A DNA stretch of 64,000 bases from Haematospirillum sp. H4485 (lineage in GTDB: Bacteria > Pseudomonadota > Alphaproteobacteria > Rhodospirillales > Rhodospirillaceae), in contig NZ_JAAVSY010000001.1 in the NCBI RefSeq assembly GCF_012102745.1, positions 62,001-126,000 of the forward strand, read 5' to 3'. Numbering within the stretch: the stretch's first letter is position 1; every line of letters starts with the position of its first letter. Below, piece after piece: positions 37,919-46,769 of this stretch. Made by a program: the position numbers and the translations under genes. Under the pieces are notes generated by a model. That model had not been told where the DNA came from. It did not search any database and worked only from the letters and a program-made list of their open reading frames with translations.

Positions 37919-38566
37919 ATGCGCGGGGGGGAAGCGCGGACATCCGTTTATCCTGCTGTGCAGGATTCCAGGCGGGCCAATGTCCGTGCTGCCCTCCTTC
38001 TCGCTGGCTTGGCCATTGTTATGATCGGTGTTGCGTTTGCGGCAGTGCCGGCTTACCGGATGATCTGTGCCTTGACCGGACTGGAAGGAACTCCCCGTAT
38101 TGGTCAAGTCTCTGGCCAGATTGGTGCGCGTTTGGTCAAGGTGCGCTTTGACGCAAATATTAACCGCGATATGCCATGGCGGTTTGTTCCCTTGGATCGG
38201 GAGGTCACTGTCCGTGTGGGGGAACCTGTTCTGGTACACTACCGTGCGACCAATACATCCGCCGCAGCTGTTTCGGGTACGGCCACGTTCAATGTAACAC
38301 CAATGAAGGCGGCCCAGTATTTTGTGAAGCAGGAATGCTTCTGTTTTGTTGAGCAGCGGCTGGAGCCAGGTCAATCCATGGACATGCCGGTTCTGTTCAG
38401 TATTGACCCGGCCATGGTTTCGGACAAACACGTCAATGATGTTGGAACCATGACCCTGTCCTACACGTTTTTCCGGATTCCCGAGGGAGGGAGCGATTCT
38501 GCAGCGTCTTCCCACGTGGATCAACCGGATGGAGTGCCTGTCCCCACGTCATCAGGAGTCTTGTGA
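37919..38566 (+). CDS. ctaG: Cytochrome c oxidase assembly protein CtaG/Cox11
   Basis: A 215-residue copper chaperone that inserts CuB into subunit I. One N-terminal transmembrane helix (about residues 24-46) anchors a periplasmic immunoglobulin-like domain with the copper-binding motif QECFCFVEQ and the preceding FNVTPMKAAQYFVK. Its start is 2 bases after the coxA stop and its stop overlaps coxC by 4 bases. The heme O synthase gene ctaB, which commonly sits between coxA and ctaG in alphaproteobacteria, is absent here. Confidence 0.96.
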   Translation: MRGGEARTSVYPAVQDSRRANVRAALLLAGLAIVMIGVAFAAVPAYRMICALTGLEGTPRIGQVSGQIGARLVKVRFDANINRDMPWRFVPLDREVTVRVGEPVLVHYRATNTSAAAVSGTATFNVTPMKAAQYFVKQECFCFVEQRLEPGQSMDMPVLFSIDPAMVSDKHVNDVGTMTLSYTFFRIPEGGSDSAASSHVDQPDGVPVPTSSGVL

Positions 38567-39366
38567 TGAGTCATGCCGCGTCAGCCCGCAGCCATCCATT
38601 TCACATCATAGATCCCAGCCCGTGGCCGGCCCTTGGTTCCTTGGGGGCCCTTGTCATGGCATGGGGTGGCGTTGACTATATGCACGGTGAGCCTCCTTTC
38701 ATACTGCTGTGTGGTTTGGGCCTGGTTCTGTTGACCATGGTTCTGTGGTGGCGGGATGTGATTCGGGAAAGCCGTATTGACAGGGCGCATACCCCACCAG
38801 TGGTAACGGGCCTGCAAATGGGCATGGCTTTGTTTATTGGTTCGGAAGTCATGTTCTTCGTGGCGTTCTTCTGGGCTTATTTTCATAATGCCCTGCATTT
38901 CAGCCCTGTTATTGGCGGTGTTTGGCCACCTGCCGGTATTGAAACAGCGCATGCCTTCGGGCTTCCACTTGCGAATACCCTGATTCTGGTAACATCCGGT
39001 CTGACCCTGATGTGGGGTAAGGGCGGCATTGCCCTGCGGCAGCGCTGGCGCCTTGTGGCGGGTTTGGCTGCCAGTATCGCCCTCGGTCTGATTTTCCTTG
39101 GGCTTCAGGCGTGGGAGTACGGTCTTCTGACATATGGTTTCCGCGAGGGTATTTTTCCTTCCACGTTTTATATGGCCACAGGTTTTCACGGTTTTCATGT
39201 GTTCATCGGGGTTTGCATGCTGAGCGTCATGTTGGCGCGGGCCTTGCTGGGCGATTTTGATGGCCCCAAGCATCTGGGCTTCCAGTTTGCCGAGTGGTAC
39301 TGGCACTTCGTGGACGTGGTCTGGATTTTCCTGTTTGTTTTTCTTTACTGGTGGGTTGGGCTCTGA
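38563..39366 (+). CDS. coxC: Cytochrome c oxidase subunit III
   Basis: A 267-residue, seven-helix subunit III of the aa3-type oxidase. It begins with the typical HPFHIIDPSPWPALGSLGAL and contains WWRDVIRES, GMALFIGSEVMFFVAFFWAY, PPAGIETAHAFGLPLANT, YGFREGIFPSTFYMATGFHG and the terminal EWYWHFVDVVWIFLFVFLYW. The start overlaps the ctaG stop by 4 bases. A terminator-like hairpin follows 33 bases after the stop, ending the operon. Confidence 0.97.
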   Translation: MMSHAASARSHPFHIIDPSPWPALGSLGALVMAWGGVDYMHGEPPFILLCGLGLVLLTMVLWWRDVIRESRIDRAHTPPVVTGLQMGMALFIGSEVMFFVAFFWAYFHNALHFSPVIGGVWPPAGIETAHAFGLPLANTLILVTSGLTLMWGKGGIALRQRWRLVAGLAASIALGLIFLGLQAWEYGLLTYGFREGIFPSTFYMATGFHGFHVFIGVCMLSVMLARALLGDFDGPKHLGFQFAEWYWHFVDVVWIFLFVFLYWWVGL

Positions 39367-39399
39367 TCGCGGCCTTCTCCCTGAAAAACAGATGCTATG

Positions 39400-39427
39400 C
39401 AGGCCGGGGAAGACACCCGGCCTGTTT
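39400..39427 (+). terminator. Terminator after coxC
   Basis: Perfect 9-bp stem CAGGCCGGG/CCCGGCCTG with a 7-base loop followed by TTT. Its position makes the upstream start option of mnmC (39397) unlikely. Confidence 0.65.
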
Positions 39428-39465
39428 CGTGGCAGGGTGCGGCCGTTGCAGGCAACGGAGTTCCT

Positions 39466-41439
39466 ATGCGCGATACCTTGGGTGATCCCCGCTTGGTCTG
39501 GCGGGATGACGAGACGCCGGTTTCCGGTATTTTTGACGATGTTTATTTTTCGGTGGATGGCGGAGATGCCGAAAGCCGTCACGTGTTCCTGGACGGGTGC
39601 GATCTTCCCCGATCCTGGCAAGGGCGGGCGCACTATACCATTGCCGAAACCGGGTTTGGTACAGGCTTGAACTTTCTGCTGACATGGAAGGCGTGGCTGG
39701 ATGATCCTGCCCGCAGCCAGTTTCTGGACTATGTTTCTGTCGAAGGTTTTCCTTTACCAAAGGATGCCTTGTGCCGTGCCTTGTCCGCGTTTCCTGCCCT
39801 TGCATCCTTGGCAGAGCAACTGGTTGCTGTTTGGCCCCGGGCTTTCCAGGGTGCCCATGTGCTGACGTTTGCAGAGGGTAGGGTGCGTCTTCACCTGCGG
39901 TTCGGGGAGGTTGGTGCGGCGCTGGCCAGATTATCAGCCCGCGTTGATGCCTGGTTTCTGGATGGTTTTGCGCCATCCCGCAATCCGGATATGTGGCGTG
40001 CCGAGGTTCTGCAATCTGTTGCATCCCTGTCTGTGCCCGGGGCACGCCTTGCCAGCTTTACGGCTGCGGGGCCTGTGCGGCGTACGCTGGAGTCCTTGGG
40101 GTTTCGTGTCGAGAAACGTCGAGGTTATGGGCGCAAGCGCGAATGTATCGCTGCCGTCTTGCAGCAGTCATCACCGTCTTGTCCGCATCCCTGGTTCAGG
40201 CGCCCGGCTCCTTTGCGCACCGGGGTCCGTATTGCCATTGTCGGTGCAGGAATAGGGGGATGCAGTGCCGCTGCCGCCCTGAAACGCCGTGGTTTTGATC
40301 CGGTCCTGGTTGATCGTGCCGGACAGGTGGGTCAGGGTGCCTCGGGAAACCCGTGTGGTTTGCTGAAGCCGCGTCTGACTCTGGACCAGGGTATACACGG
40401 CCGCTTTTATGGCTTGGCTTTCCTGCATACCCTGCGTGTTATGGCCGAGCTGGAAAAGATGTGTCCGGATCTGGATCTGGTGGTTGGCCGGGGTATTTTG
40501 TCGGTGGCCCGTAGTGATGATGAATACGGGAAAATGACCGCCCTCGCTCCCACCCTGCCGCCGGGGGTCGCTGTTTCTGTTGATTCTGTAGAGGCACATG
40601 CTCTTGCCGGTATCGGGGTGTCTTCGTCCCCCGGTGGCTTGTGGTTTCCCGATGCCCTGTCCATTTGCCCCTTGTCTGTGTGTCAGGCCCTGAGTGCAGA
40701 TATTCCCTTGGTGCAGGGTGAGGTTACGGCCTTGGCCAGAACGGCTTCCGGATGGCATCTGGAAGGAACAGGCATCGAAGCCGATGCTGTTATACTGGCG
40801 GCAGGTCCCTCTATTCCGCGTCTTTGTCCGGAGGCTGACCTGCCTGTCCGGGCAAACCGCGGGCACATTGCCTTTATGCCCGAGGTTCCGGGTTTGCCCG
40901 ATGTTGCCTTGTCTTTTGGTGGATATCTGTCCCCGGCTGTATCCGGTACCGGTGATGCGGGCCGTATGCGGGTGCTGGGGGCAACTTATGACCGATGGGC
41001 TGATATTGGCGATAACAGCTGGGCGATGGAACGGGCCGATGATGCGCGCCGGTCCCTTGATCTGCTTGGCAACCATGTGCCGACGGTTGCAGACCGTTGG
41101 CAGGGCAGGGAGCCGTGTGGCGGGCGGATTTCGCTCCGGGCAACCATCGCCGACCATATGCCGATGGTTGGGCCCTTGTTCCGGGTAAAGGACTGGCAGG
41201 AAGCATACCGTGACCTGCATCATGGCCGCCCCGGGACCTCATACCCCCAAGCTCCCTTGATTGATGGCCTGTATATTCTGGGTGCCCTTGGATCCCGGGG
41301 CTTTCAGACAGCTTTCCTTTTGGCGGAGGTATTGGGAGCTCTGTGTGATGGTTCCCCCTTGCCCCTTGATACCGATCTGTACGAGGCGTTGCACCCCGGT
41401 CGTTTTGCAATACGCGCACTTCGCCGCCGATCACGGTGA
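39466..41439 (+). CDS. mnmC: Bifunctional tRNA modification enzyme MnmC
   Basis: A 657-residue two-domain enzyme for the last steps of mnm5s2U34 formation in tRNA. The N-terminal methyltransferase domain (about residues 1-230) has GDPRLVWRDDETPVS, DVYFS, AETGFGTGLNFLL and WFLDGFAPSRNPDMW; the C-terminal FAD oxidase domain (about 255-650) has VRIAIVGAGIGGCSAAAAL, GASGNPCGLLKPRL and GLYILGALGSRGF. Both domains are complete. The ATG at 39466 has GGAG six bases upstream; an earlier start at 39397 would lie in the coxC terminator. It is convergent with the DUF6134 gene. Confidence 0.95.
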   Translation: MRDTLGDPRLVWRDDETPVSGIFDDVYFSVDGGDAESRHVFLDGCDLPRSWQGRAHYTIAETGFGTGLNFLLTWKAWLDDPARSQFLDYVSVEGFPLPKDALCRALSAFPALASLAEQLVAVWPRAFQGAHVLTFAEGRVRLHLRFGEVGAALARLSARVDAWFLDGFAPSRNPDMWRAEVLQSVASLSVPGARLASFTAAGPVRRTLESLGFRVEKRRGYGRKRECIAAVLQQSSPSCPHPWFRRPAPLRTGVRIAIVGAGIGGCSAAAALKRRGFDPVLVDRAGQVGQGASGNPCGLLKPRLTLDQGIHGRFYGLAFLHTLRVMAELEKMCPDLDLVVGRGILSVARSDDEYGKMTALAPTLPPGVAVSVDSVEAHALAGIGVSSSPGGLWFPDALSICPLSVCQALSADIPLVQGEVTALARTASGWHLEGTGIEADAVILAAGPSIPRLCPEADLPVRANRGHIAFMPEVPGLPDVALSFGGYLSPAVSGTGDAGRMRVLGATYDRWADIGDNSWAMERADDARRSLDLLGNHVPTVADRWQGREPCGGRISLRATIADHMPMVGPLFRVKDWQEAYRDLHHGRPGTSYPQAPLIDGLYILGALGSRGFQTAFLLAEVLGALCDGSPLPLDTDLYEALHPGRFAIRALRRRSR

Positions 41440-41440
41440 A

Positions 41441-42106
41441 TCAACGCAGCTCATACGTAATATCCGATCCGCGTGATTTCAGCGCGGTTCGGACCAGCTG
41501 TCCCTTGGTGTTGTACCAGAAGGTCCGCTCCAGATCCCCGCTCATGGTGTAGCGGCGGGTGTCGAAGCTTTTGCCGTTGATCTCGATGGTTTCGTTGGTC
41601 GGTCCTGCAACGGATACGTTCAGCACTTTGCCATCAAACGGGGAGAGCAGGGTCTTGCGGGTCAGGTTATCCAGATTCCACTGATTATGGAGAAGGGTAT
41701 CCGCCGGGACCTGCTTCTCGGTGCCGTCTGCGGTAACGCTCAGGGCGTTCTTGGCTGCTGTAACCGAGACATTGTGATGTGTACCATCATCATTCGTTTT
41801 TGATACCAGGCTTGCCAGCTTCTTTCCTTTCCACGTTTCTGTTGACTCATGCTCATAGCGGAATGCCGTGATAAAGGCGATCTGAACGGCCAGCTCTGTC
41901 TTGATCTGGACCGTGGTTGTTTCCCCCTGACGATTGAATGCAATGCTGTGCGTCCCGATGGGATTGCTATCCCTGAGGACAGAGTAGACCCAGGTTTCAT
42001 TGGCCGGGGGCTGGGCCTGTCCTGCAAGCGGGGTTATGGACACAAGCAAGATAAAGACAAAGCTGACAATCTTCAGTGCGGAGCATGTAAGTCTGCGATC
42101 AAGCAT
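41441..42106 (-). CDS. Secreted DUF6134-family protein
   Basis: A 221-residue exported protein of unknown function. Residues 1-32 form a signal peptide (basic start, hydrophobic core ALKIVSFVFILLVSI, cleavage near AQA). The mature part is almost all beta strand and matches the DUF6134/DUF3108-like pattern: VYSVLRDSNPIGTHSI, FRYEHESTETWKGKKLASL, HNQWNLDNLTRKTLLSPFDGK and the C-terminal FWYNTKGQLVRTALKSRGSD. A lipid or polymer-binding role is possible but unproven. The ATG at 42106 has GGAAGG upstream. Convergent with mnmC, one base apart. Confidence 0.75.
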   Translation of the reverse strand: MLDRRLTCSALKIVSFVFILLVSITPLAGQAQPPANETWVYSVLRDSNPIGTHSIAFNRQGETTTVQIKTELAVQIAFITAFRYEHESTETWKGKKLASLVSKTNDDGTHHNVSVTAAKNALSVTADGTEKQVPADTLLHNQWNLDNLTRKTLLSPFDGKVLNVSVAGPTNETIEINGKSFDTRRYTMSGDLERTFWYNTKGQLVRTALKSRGSDITYELR

Positions 42107-42319
42107 TGCGGATACCTTCCCGGCTCTTTGGTCATGAAGATATAAAGGTGGGTAAAAAAATTTGTGCGTGTTTCCCGTCACATTCTTCAAGACACACATT
42201 CATGGCTGCAACAAAGACAAGGTTAAAGAATTTTTGTGGTTGATGTAAATGCGTTATATGATGAGATCCCTTCTGATTTTATTCTGTCTTGTCTGTTTAC
42301 TTTTATTTTCCACAGGGGA

Positions 42320-43462
42320 ATGTATGTGGTGAACCAGTTACAGACAGAACTGAATCCATTGTCTGGTTTCTTGGCCGCTTTCCCTGCAAACTATGAGGAG
42401 GCACGGCGTAATTTCTGCTTGGCTGCAGAGGGGGAGCGCTTGCCTGTTGATAGCCGGCGTCATGCCTTGACGGGGCCCTTTGGTGAATTGCTGGCCTGTG
42501 ACGTGGTATGGGCTGGTTCGCGCGCAGCAAGACGCGTTCTGGTGTTGATATCGGCTACGCATGGCGTTGACGGGTTTTGCGGATCTGCCATTCAGACAGA
42601 CTGGTTGGCTGGTGGTGGTCCCGGCCATTTGCCCGACAGCTGTGCGGTGATGTTGATACACGCTATAAATCCATGGGGATTTGCTTGGTTACGGCAGGTG
42701 ACCGAGGATGGCATAAACCTGAATCGCAACTTTATCGATTTCTCTTCCGCTCTTCCTGATGACACGGCTTACAGTGCCGTAGCGGATGATGTGGTTCCGG
42801 CATCACTGGATGCTAAAATTCTTGCCCAGGCAGATGATCATCTGAAAGCTTTTATCGAAAGCAAAACGGAGGCTGTTGCAGAGCATCTTCTGGCGTCAGG
42901 TCAGTACAGCCATCCAGAGGGGCTGTTCTATGGCGGTTCTGGCCCATCCTGGTCGCGCGTTATTCTGGAATCCCTGGTCCGGGATTATGATCTTGCGGGG
43001 CGTGCCAGCCTGTGTGTTGTTGATGTCCGCAGTGGTTCCGGTCCCTTTGGCTATGGTGGGTTGTCCTCTGCGTGCTCTCCGGAGTCACGGGCGGCCCGCA
43101 CGGCCCGCTTGTGGTTCGGGGCCAGTGTTTCTGAGATGCCGTCTGTATCTACGCTCTATCCTGCCCGGTATGGTCTGTCTGATTATTTCTGGCATCCTGT
43201 TGTCGGGGAACGCGGCTGTATGCTGGGTCTGGAATTCGGGACTTGGCCGTGGGCAGAGGTCTTTGCGGCCCTGCGGGCAGATCACGGGCTGTATCGCACC
43301 AGCCGGACCCTGTCCTGGCACGATCCAGGAACACGGGTGGTCAAGGCTGCTGTGCGGCGTGCCTTTTATCCTGATACGCCGGATTGGCAGGAGATGGTTA
43401 TGACGCGTGGTCGTCAAGTGATCCGCCAAGCCTTGGTCGGGCTTTCTGAAATGGGGGGCTAG
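42320..43462 (+). CDS. DUF2817 (M14-like zinc carboxypeptidase fold) protein
   Basis: A 380-residue protein of the DUF2817 family, related to M14 zinc peptidases. Candidate zinc and substrate residues are in LISATHGVDGFCGS (histidine), HAINPWGFAWLRQV, DGINLNRNF (the arginine/asparagine pair typical of M14) and the C-terminal MLGLEFGTWP (glutamate). No signal peptide, so probably cytoplasmic. The ATG at 42320 is very close to the AGGGG ribosome binding site; GTG at 42326 or 42329 would be better spaced. The substrate is unknown. Transcribed alone, upstream of rlmJ. Confidence 0.85.
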   Translation: MYVVNQLQTELNPLSGFLAAFPANYEEARRNFCLAAEGERLPVDSRRHALTGPFGELLACDVVWAGSRAARRVLVLISATHGVDGFCGSAIQTDWLAGGGPGHLPDSCAVMLIHAINPWGFAWLRQVTEDGINLNRNFIDFSSALPDDTAYSAVADDVVPASLDAKILAQADDHLKAFIESKTEAVAEHLLASGQYSHPEGLFYGGSGPSWSRVILESLVRDYDLAGRASLCVVDVRSGSGPFGYGGLSSACSPESRAARTARLWFGASVSEMPSVSTLYPARYGLSDYFWHPVVGERGCMLGLEFGTWPWAEVFAALRADHGLYRTSRTLSWHDPGTRVVKAAVRRAFYPDTPDWQEMVMTRGRQVIRQALVGLSEMGG

Positions 43463-43535
43463 GCTTTTTTCCTTGGTATCAGGGGTATTGGACTGTATGT
43501 CTGTGTTCCTCGGTTCACCTTGACACGTCCAGCTG

Positions 43536-44375
43536 ATGAATTATCGCCACGCCTATCACGCCGGAAACTTTGCCGACGTCTTCAAGCATGCTTTTCTGCT
43601 GATAGCCCTCGAGCATTTGAAGCAGAAAGAAAAACCGTTTTTTGTTCTGGATACCCATGCAGGAACGGGGTTTTATGATTTGCAGGGTACGCAAGCCGGC
43701 AAAACCGGGGAATGGACCGAGGGAATAGGGCGTCTTCTGGATGTTGCGGTCGTCCCGGATCCCCTGATTTCCTATTGTAATCTTGTGCGCCGTATTGGCG
43801 GTGATACCGGGCGTTTTTATCCAGGGTCCCCGTATATCGTCCGCGAAACCATGCGGCAGAATGATCGTTTGGCCCTGTGCGAGCTGCACCCCGATGATGC
43901 GGCTTTGCTGTCGGCCAATATGGGCCGTGATCCGCGCGTGCGGGTTCAGGCTTGCGATGGCTATACAGCGATCAAGGCGATGTTGCCACCGCCCGAGCGC
44001 AGGGGGCTGGTGCTGATTGATCCACCGTTCGAGCGTCGTGACGAGTTCCAGCTTATGGAGCATGCTGTGCGGGACGGCCTGAGGCGCTGGGCCAGCGGGA
44101 CCTATGCTCTTTGGTATCCTGTCAAGGATCCGGACAGTCATAGGGCATTCCGGGCAGCGCTTTCCAGTTTGACAGGAACCAGGATTTGGTTTGTCGAGCT
44201 TTGTGTTTATACTGATCTTTTCCCGTCCCGTCTGAATGGATGCGGTCTTGTTTTTGTCAATCCACCCTGGTCTGTAATCAAGGCTGCCGATGACATGATG
44301 CCGTTTCTGTGTGACGTCCTGCGACAGCAGGAAGGCGCGTTCTGGGATTCCGGGTGGTGTGCCGGGGGGGCCTAG
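43536..44375 (+). CDS. rlmJ: 23S rRNA (adenine(2030)-N(6))-methyltransferase
   Basis: A 279-residue RlmJ methylating A2030 of 23S rRNA with S-adenosylmethionine. The N-terminus MNYRHAYHAGNFADVFKHA is nearly diagnostic. Further blocks: FFVLDTHAGTGFYDL (cofactor binding), LCELHPDDAALL, GYTAIKAMLPPPERRGLVL and the catalytic DPPFERRDEF. Length matches the E. coli enzyme (280). The C-terminal VFVNPPWSV also matches. No oddities. Confidence 0.96.
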   Translation: MNYRHAYHAGNFADVFKHAFLLIALEHLKQKEKPFFVLDTHAGTGFYDLQGTQAGKTGEWTEGIGRLLDVAVVPDPLISYCNLVRRIGGDTGRFYPGSPYIVRETMRQNDRLALCELHPDDAALLSANMGRDPRVRVQACDGYTAIKAMLPPPERRGLVLIDPPFERRDEFQLMEHAVRDGLRRWASGTYALWYPVKDPDSHRAFRAALSSLTGTRIWFVELCVYTDLFPSRLNGCGLVFVNPPWSVIKAADDMMPFLCDVLRQQEGAFWDSGWCAGGA

Positions 44376-44471
44376 GGTTGCATCCCTCTCTTTCGGGGTT
44401 TTATTTTTCGGTGCTGTGCCCTATATCCCTGCACCGGTACATTTGGCCGATACACGTGCAGGACCCAGCAG

Positions 44472-45329
44472 ATGACCCGCATATTCTCCGAGACCCTTCA
44501 CCGTGGTTATGCCCAGACAATGGCCATAGATGGTGACATGCTGGCTGATGAAAGGTCGCCTTTCCAGCATATCCAGATTTTTGACACGCCCAGTGTCGGG
44601 CGCGTCATGGTTCTGGACGGGAACGTCCAGATTACCGAAAGGGATGAGGCCAGTTATTCCGAGATGCTGACCCATCTGCCAATTCTGGAGACGGGGACCG
44701 TAAAGCGTGTGCTGATCATTGGCGGTGGCGATGGCGCCGTGGCTGAGGAAGCCCTGAAGCATCCTGATCTTCATGTTGACATGTGCGAGATCGATGAGCG
44801 TGTTATTGCCTTGTGCAAGACGCACCTTGCCTCTGTCCACAAGGGGATCTTTGATCATCCACGCTTCACCCTGCACGTGCGGGACGCCTTTGATTTTATG
44901 CGGCAAGATGAGAACAGGGGGTGTTTTGACCTGATTATTGCCGATCGTCCTGATCCAATTGGTCCTGCCGAGGTGCTGTTCCGGACAGAGTTTTATGAAT
45001 TGCTGCGGGAATCCCTGACCGACACTGGTGTGGTTGTATTCCAGAATGGTGTTCCCTTCTTCCAGCCCGAAGAACTCTCTGGAACCTTGGTCCAGTTGCG
45101 TCGGGTGTTTCCGCACTCCGGTTGTTACCTGACCGTAACGCCAACGTATGTCGGCGGCTTTATGGCCCTGACCTGGGGATCACGCGGAATGGCCTTGGGG
45201 TCGGCTCCACGGCACGCAGTGGAGGAGAGATTCCGTAACAGCAAGATACAGACTGATTATTACAATGCTGATGTACATGCGGCTGCTTTCATGCTGCCAG
45301 AGTGGATCCGTCGTTTGACGCATCGTTGA
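44472..45329 (+). CDS. speE: Polyamine aminopropyltransferase (spermidine synthase)
   Basis: A 285-residue SpeE transferring an aminopropyl group from decarboxylated S-adenosylmethionine to putrescine. Family marks: SPFQHIQIFDTPSVGRVMVLDG, VLIIGGGDGAVAEEALKHP, MCEIDERVIALCK, HVRDAFDFM, and YVGGFMALTWGS. The catalytic aspartate segment reads IIADRPDPIGPAE, whereas most members have D-S/C-T/S-D-P; both aspartates are kept but the intervening pair is Arg-Pro. Substrate preference may therefore differ. It is followed 238 bases later by a second decarboxylase gene; no speD lies in the window. Confidence 0.93.
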   Translation: MTRIFSETLHRGYAQTMAIDGDMLADERSPFQHIQIFDTPSVGRVMVLDGNVQITERDEASYSEMLTHLPILETGTVKRVLIIGGGDGAVAEEALKHPDLHVDMCEIDERVIALCKTHLASVHKGIFDHPRFTLHVRDAFDFMRQDENRGCFDLIIADRPDPIGPAEVLFRTEFYELLRESLTDTGVVVFQNGVPFFQPEELSGTLVQLRRVFPHSGCYLTVTPTYVGGFMALTWGSRGMALGSAPRHAVEERFRNSKIQTDYYNADVHAAAFMLPEWIRRLTHR

Positions 45330-45567
45330 GTATTTGCCAAGTTCATATCGTTATTCTGGTTCTGTATAGAAAATTTTAGCTGTTTGTAACGATTCTTCTT
45401 TACGGCGTCTTTCGGGGTCGGCATACAGATGCCTCGAAAGATTGCCCTAAGCACGGCTACTCCACCGAACATCGTTCTCCGAGTATGCACGGCGACCGGC
45501 TCTTCGATCGAATTTGCGCCATCGGGTTTTGTGCCCGTCCGGTCCGGTTTGGTTGGGAGTAGGTGCC
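45330..45567 (+). promoter_or_regulatory. Leader region of the second decarboxylase gene with possible upstream ORF
   Basis: A 238-base stretch between speE and the second decarboxylase. The first 80 bases are AT-rich (likely promoter). An ORF starting at ATG 45429, behind GGGGTCGG, begins MPRKIALSTATPPNIVLRV and stays open past the decarboxylase start in another frame (to 45719), so it overlaps the main gene. It may be a leader ORF or chance. Confidence 0.3.
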
Positions 45568-46758
45568 ATGAGCCACCTTTATGCTTCCGCACAGGAAGCA
45601 GTGGGGACGCTGCGTCCACGCGATCCACTTATGCTGATCCGCCCTCGCGTTATTGCGGCCAGGGCGACCCGCCTTGTCGGGGTTTTTCCCGGGCGTGTGA
45701 TGTACGCTGTAAAGTGTAATCATACGCTGTCTGTATTGGATGCCCTGTATGCAGGCGGGATTCGTCATTTTGACGTTGCTTCTCTTACGGAACTTCGCAC
45801 GGTGACAGCCCGTTTTCCCGGGGTTGAATGTCACTACATGCATCCAGTCAAAAGCCGTGATGCTGTGCGTGAAGCTTACTTTGAGCACGGCGTCCGTATG
45901 TTTGCACTCGATCATGTCGATGAGCTGGAGAAAATTCTGGCTGCGACAGATAATGCCTTGGATATGACGCTTGTTGTCCGTCTTGATATGCCCCATGGGC
46001 AGGCCATGATGTGCCTCAGCGGGAAATTCGGTGCCTCGGTTACGGACAGCGTCCTGTTGCTTCAGCGTATCCAGGCAACGGGAAATTGTGCCGGTCTGAC
46101 CTTCCACGTTGGCTCGCAGTGTGTCGATACAGCTCCTTTTGTCGAGGCGGTCCGGCTGTGTGGACAGGTTATTCAGGCTGCGGGCGTGCCTCTCTCCGTG
46201 TTGGATATTGGTGGTGGATTTCCTGGAATCTATACAGGAGAAGAGCCTGAATTCGAGTTATTTTTTCATGCCATTACCCCCGAAGTACAGGCGCTGGATC
46301 TTCCTGACAGTTGCCGTTTGTACTGCGAGCCTGGTCGTGCCCTGGTTGCGGATGGGGCATCGGTCATTACCCGCGTGGAATTACGTCGTGACACCAAGCT
46401 TTATCTGAACGAAGGAACGTATGGTTCCCTTGCCGAGCTGAAATATCTTGGCAATTGTTTCCCGATGCGGCTTCTCAGAAGCACCTGTCGTGATTTTTCG
46501 ACAGCGCCCATGCAGGGGTTTGATCTATATGGGCCGACCTGTGACAGTGTGGATACCATGCCGGGGCCATTCTGGTTGCCGTCAGATGTTCAGGTTGGTG
46601 ACTGGATCGAGATTGGTCGGCTTGGTGCTTACTCTGCGGCCTTGATGACCCGGTTCAATGGCTGTGCATCGGTAACCCCGGTTCTGGTTGATGATGCCGA
46701 GGTTCTGCCTGTCTGTTCGGTGGTTTCGCTGAAGGATTTGCGACGACGTGCAGCCTGA
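45568..46758 (+). CDS. Second type III PLP-dependent decarboxylase (Orn/Lys/DAP family)
   Basis: A 396-residue fold-type III enzyme, paralogous to the decarboxylase at 32333 but divergent. The PLP lysine is in VMYAVKCNHTLSVLDAL; LTFHVGSQC, LDIGGGFPGIY, YCEPGRALVADG and the substrate loop YGPTCDSVDTMPG are all intact, so it should be active. The N-terminus is about 15 residues longer than in the first copy. Its place directly after speE suggests that it supplies putrescine (or another diamine) for aminopropyl transfer. The substrate cannot be fixed from sequence. The start has a GGGAGTAGG ribosome binding site. Confidence 0.9.
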   Translation: MSHLYASAQEAVGTLRPRDPLMLIRPRVIAARATRLVGVFPGRVMYAVKCNHTLSVLDALYAGGIRHFDVASLTELRTVTARFPGVECHYMHPVKSRDAVREAYFEHGVRMFALDHVDELEKILAATDNALDMTLVVRLDMPHGQAMMCLSGKFGASVTDSVLLLQRIQATGNCAGLTFHVGSQCVDTAPFVEAVRLCGQVIQAAGVPLSVLDIGGGFPGIYTGEEPEFELFFHAITPEVQALDLPDSCRLYCEPGRALVADGASVITRVELRRDTKLYLNEGTYGSLAELKYLGNCFPMRLLRSTCRDFSTAPMQGFDLYGPTCDSVDTMPGPFWLPSDVQVGDWIEIGRLGAYSAALMTRFNGCASVTPVLVDDAEVLPVCSVVSLKDLRRRAA

Positions 46759-46769
46759 TGGGCTCTTGG

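Noticed and set aside
38581-39633. 350-codon minus-strand ORF opposite coxC and the start of mnmC
   Set aside because: Runs across two well-supported genes and a terminator on the other strand; low-complexity composition.
40171-41223. 350-codon minus-strand ORF opposite mnmC
   Set aside because: Shadow of the FAD domain coding strand; no recognisable protein features.
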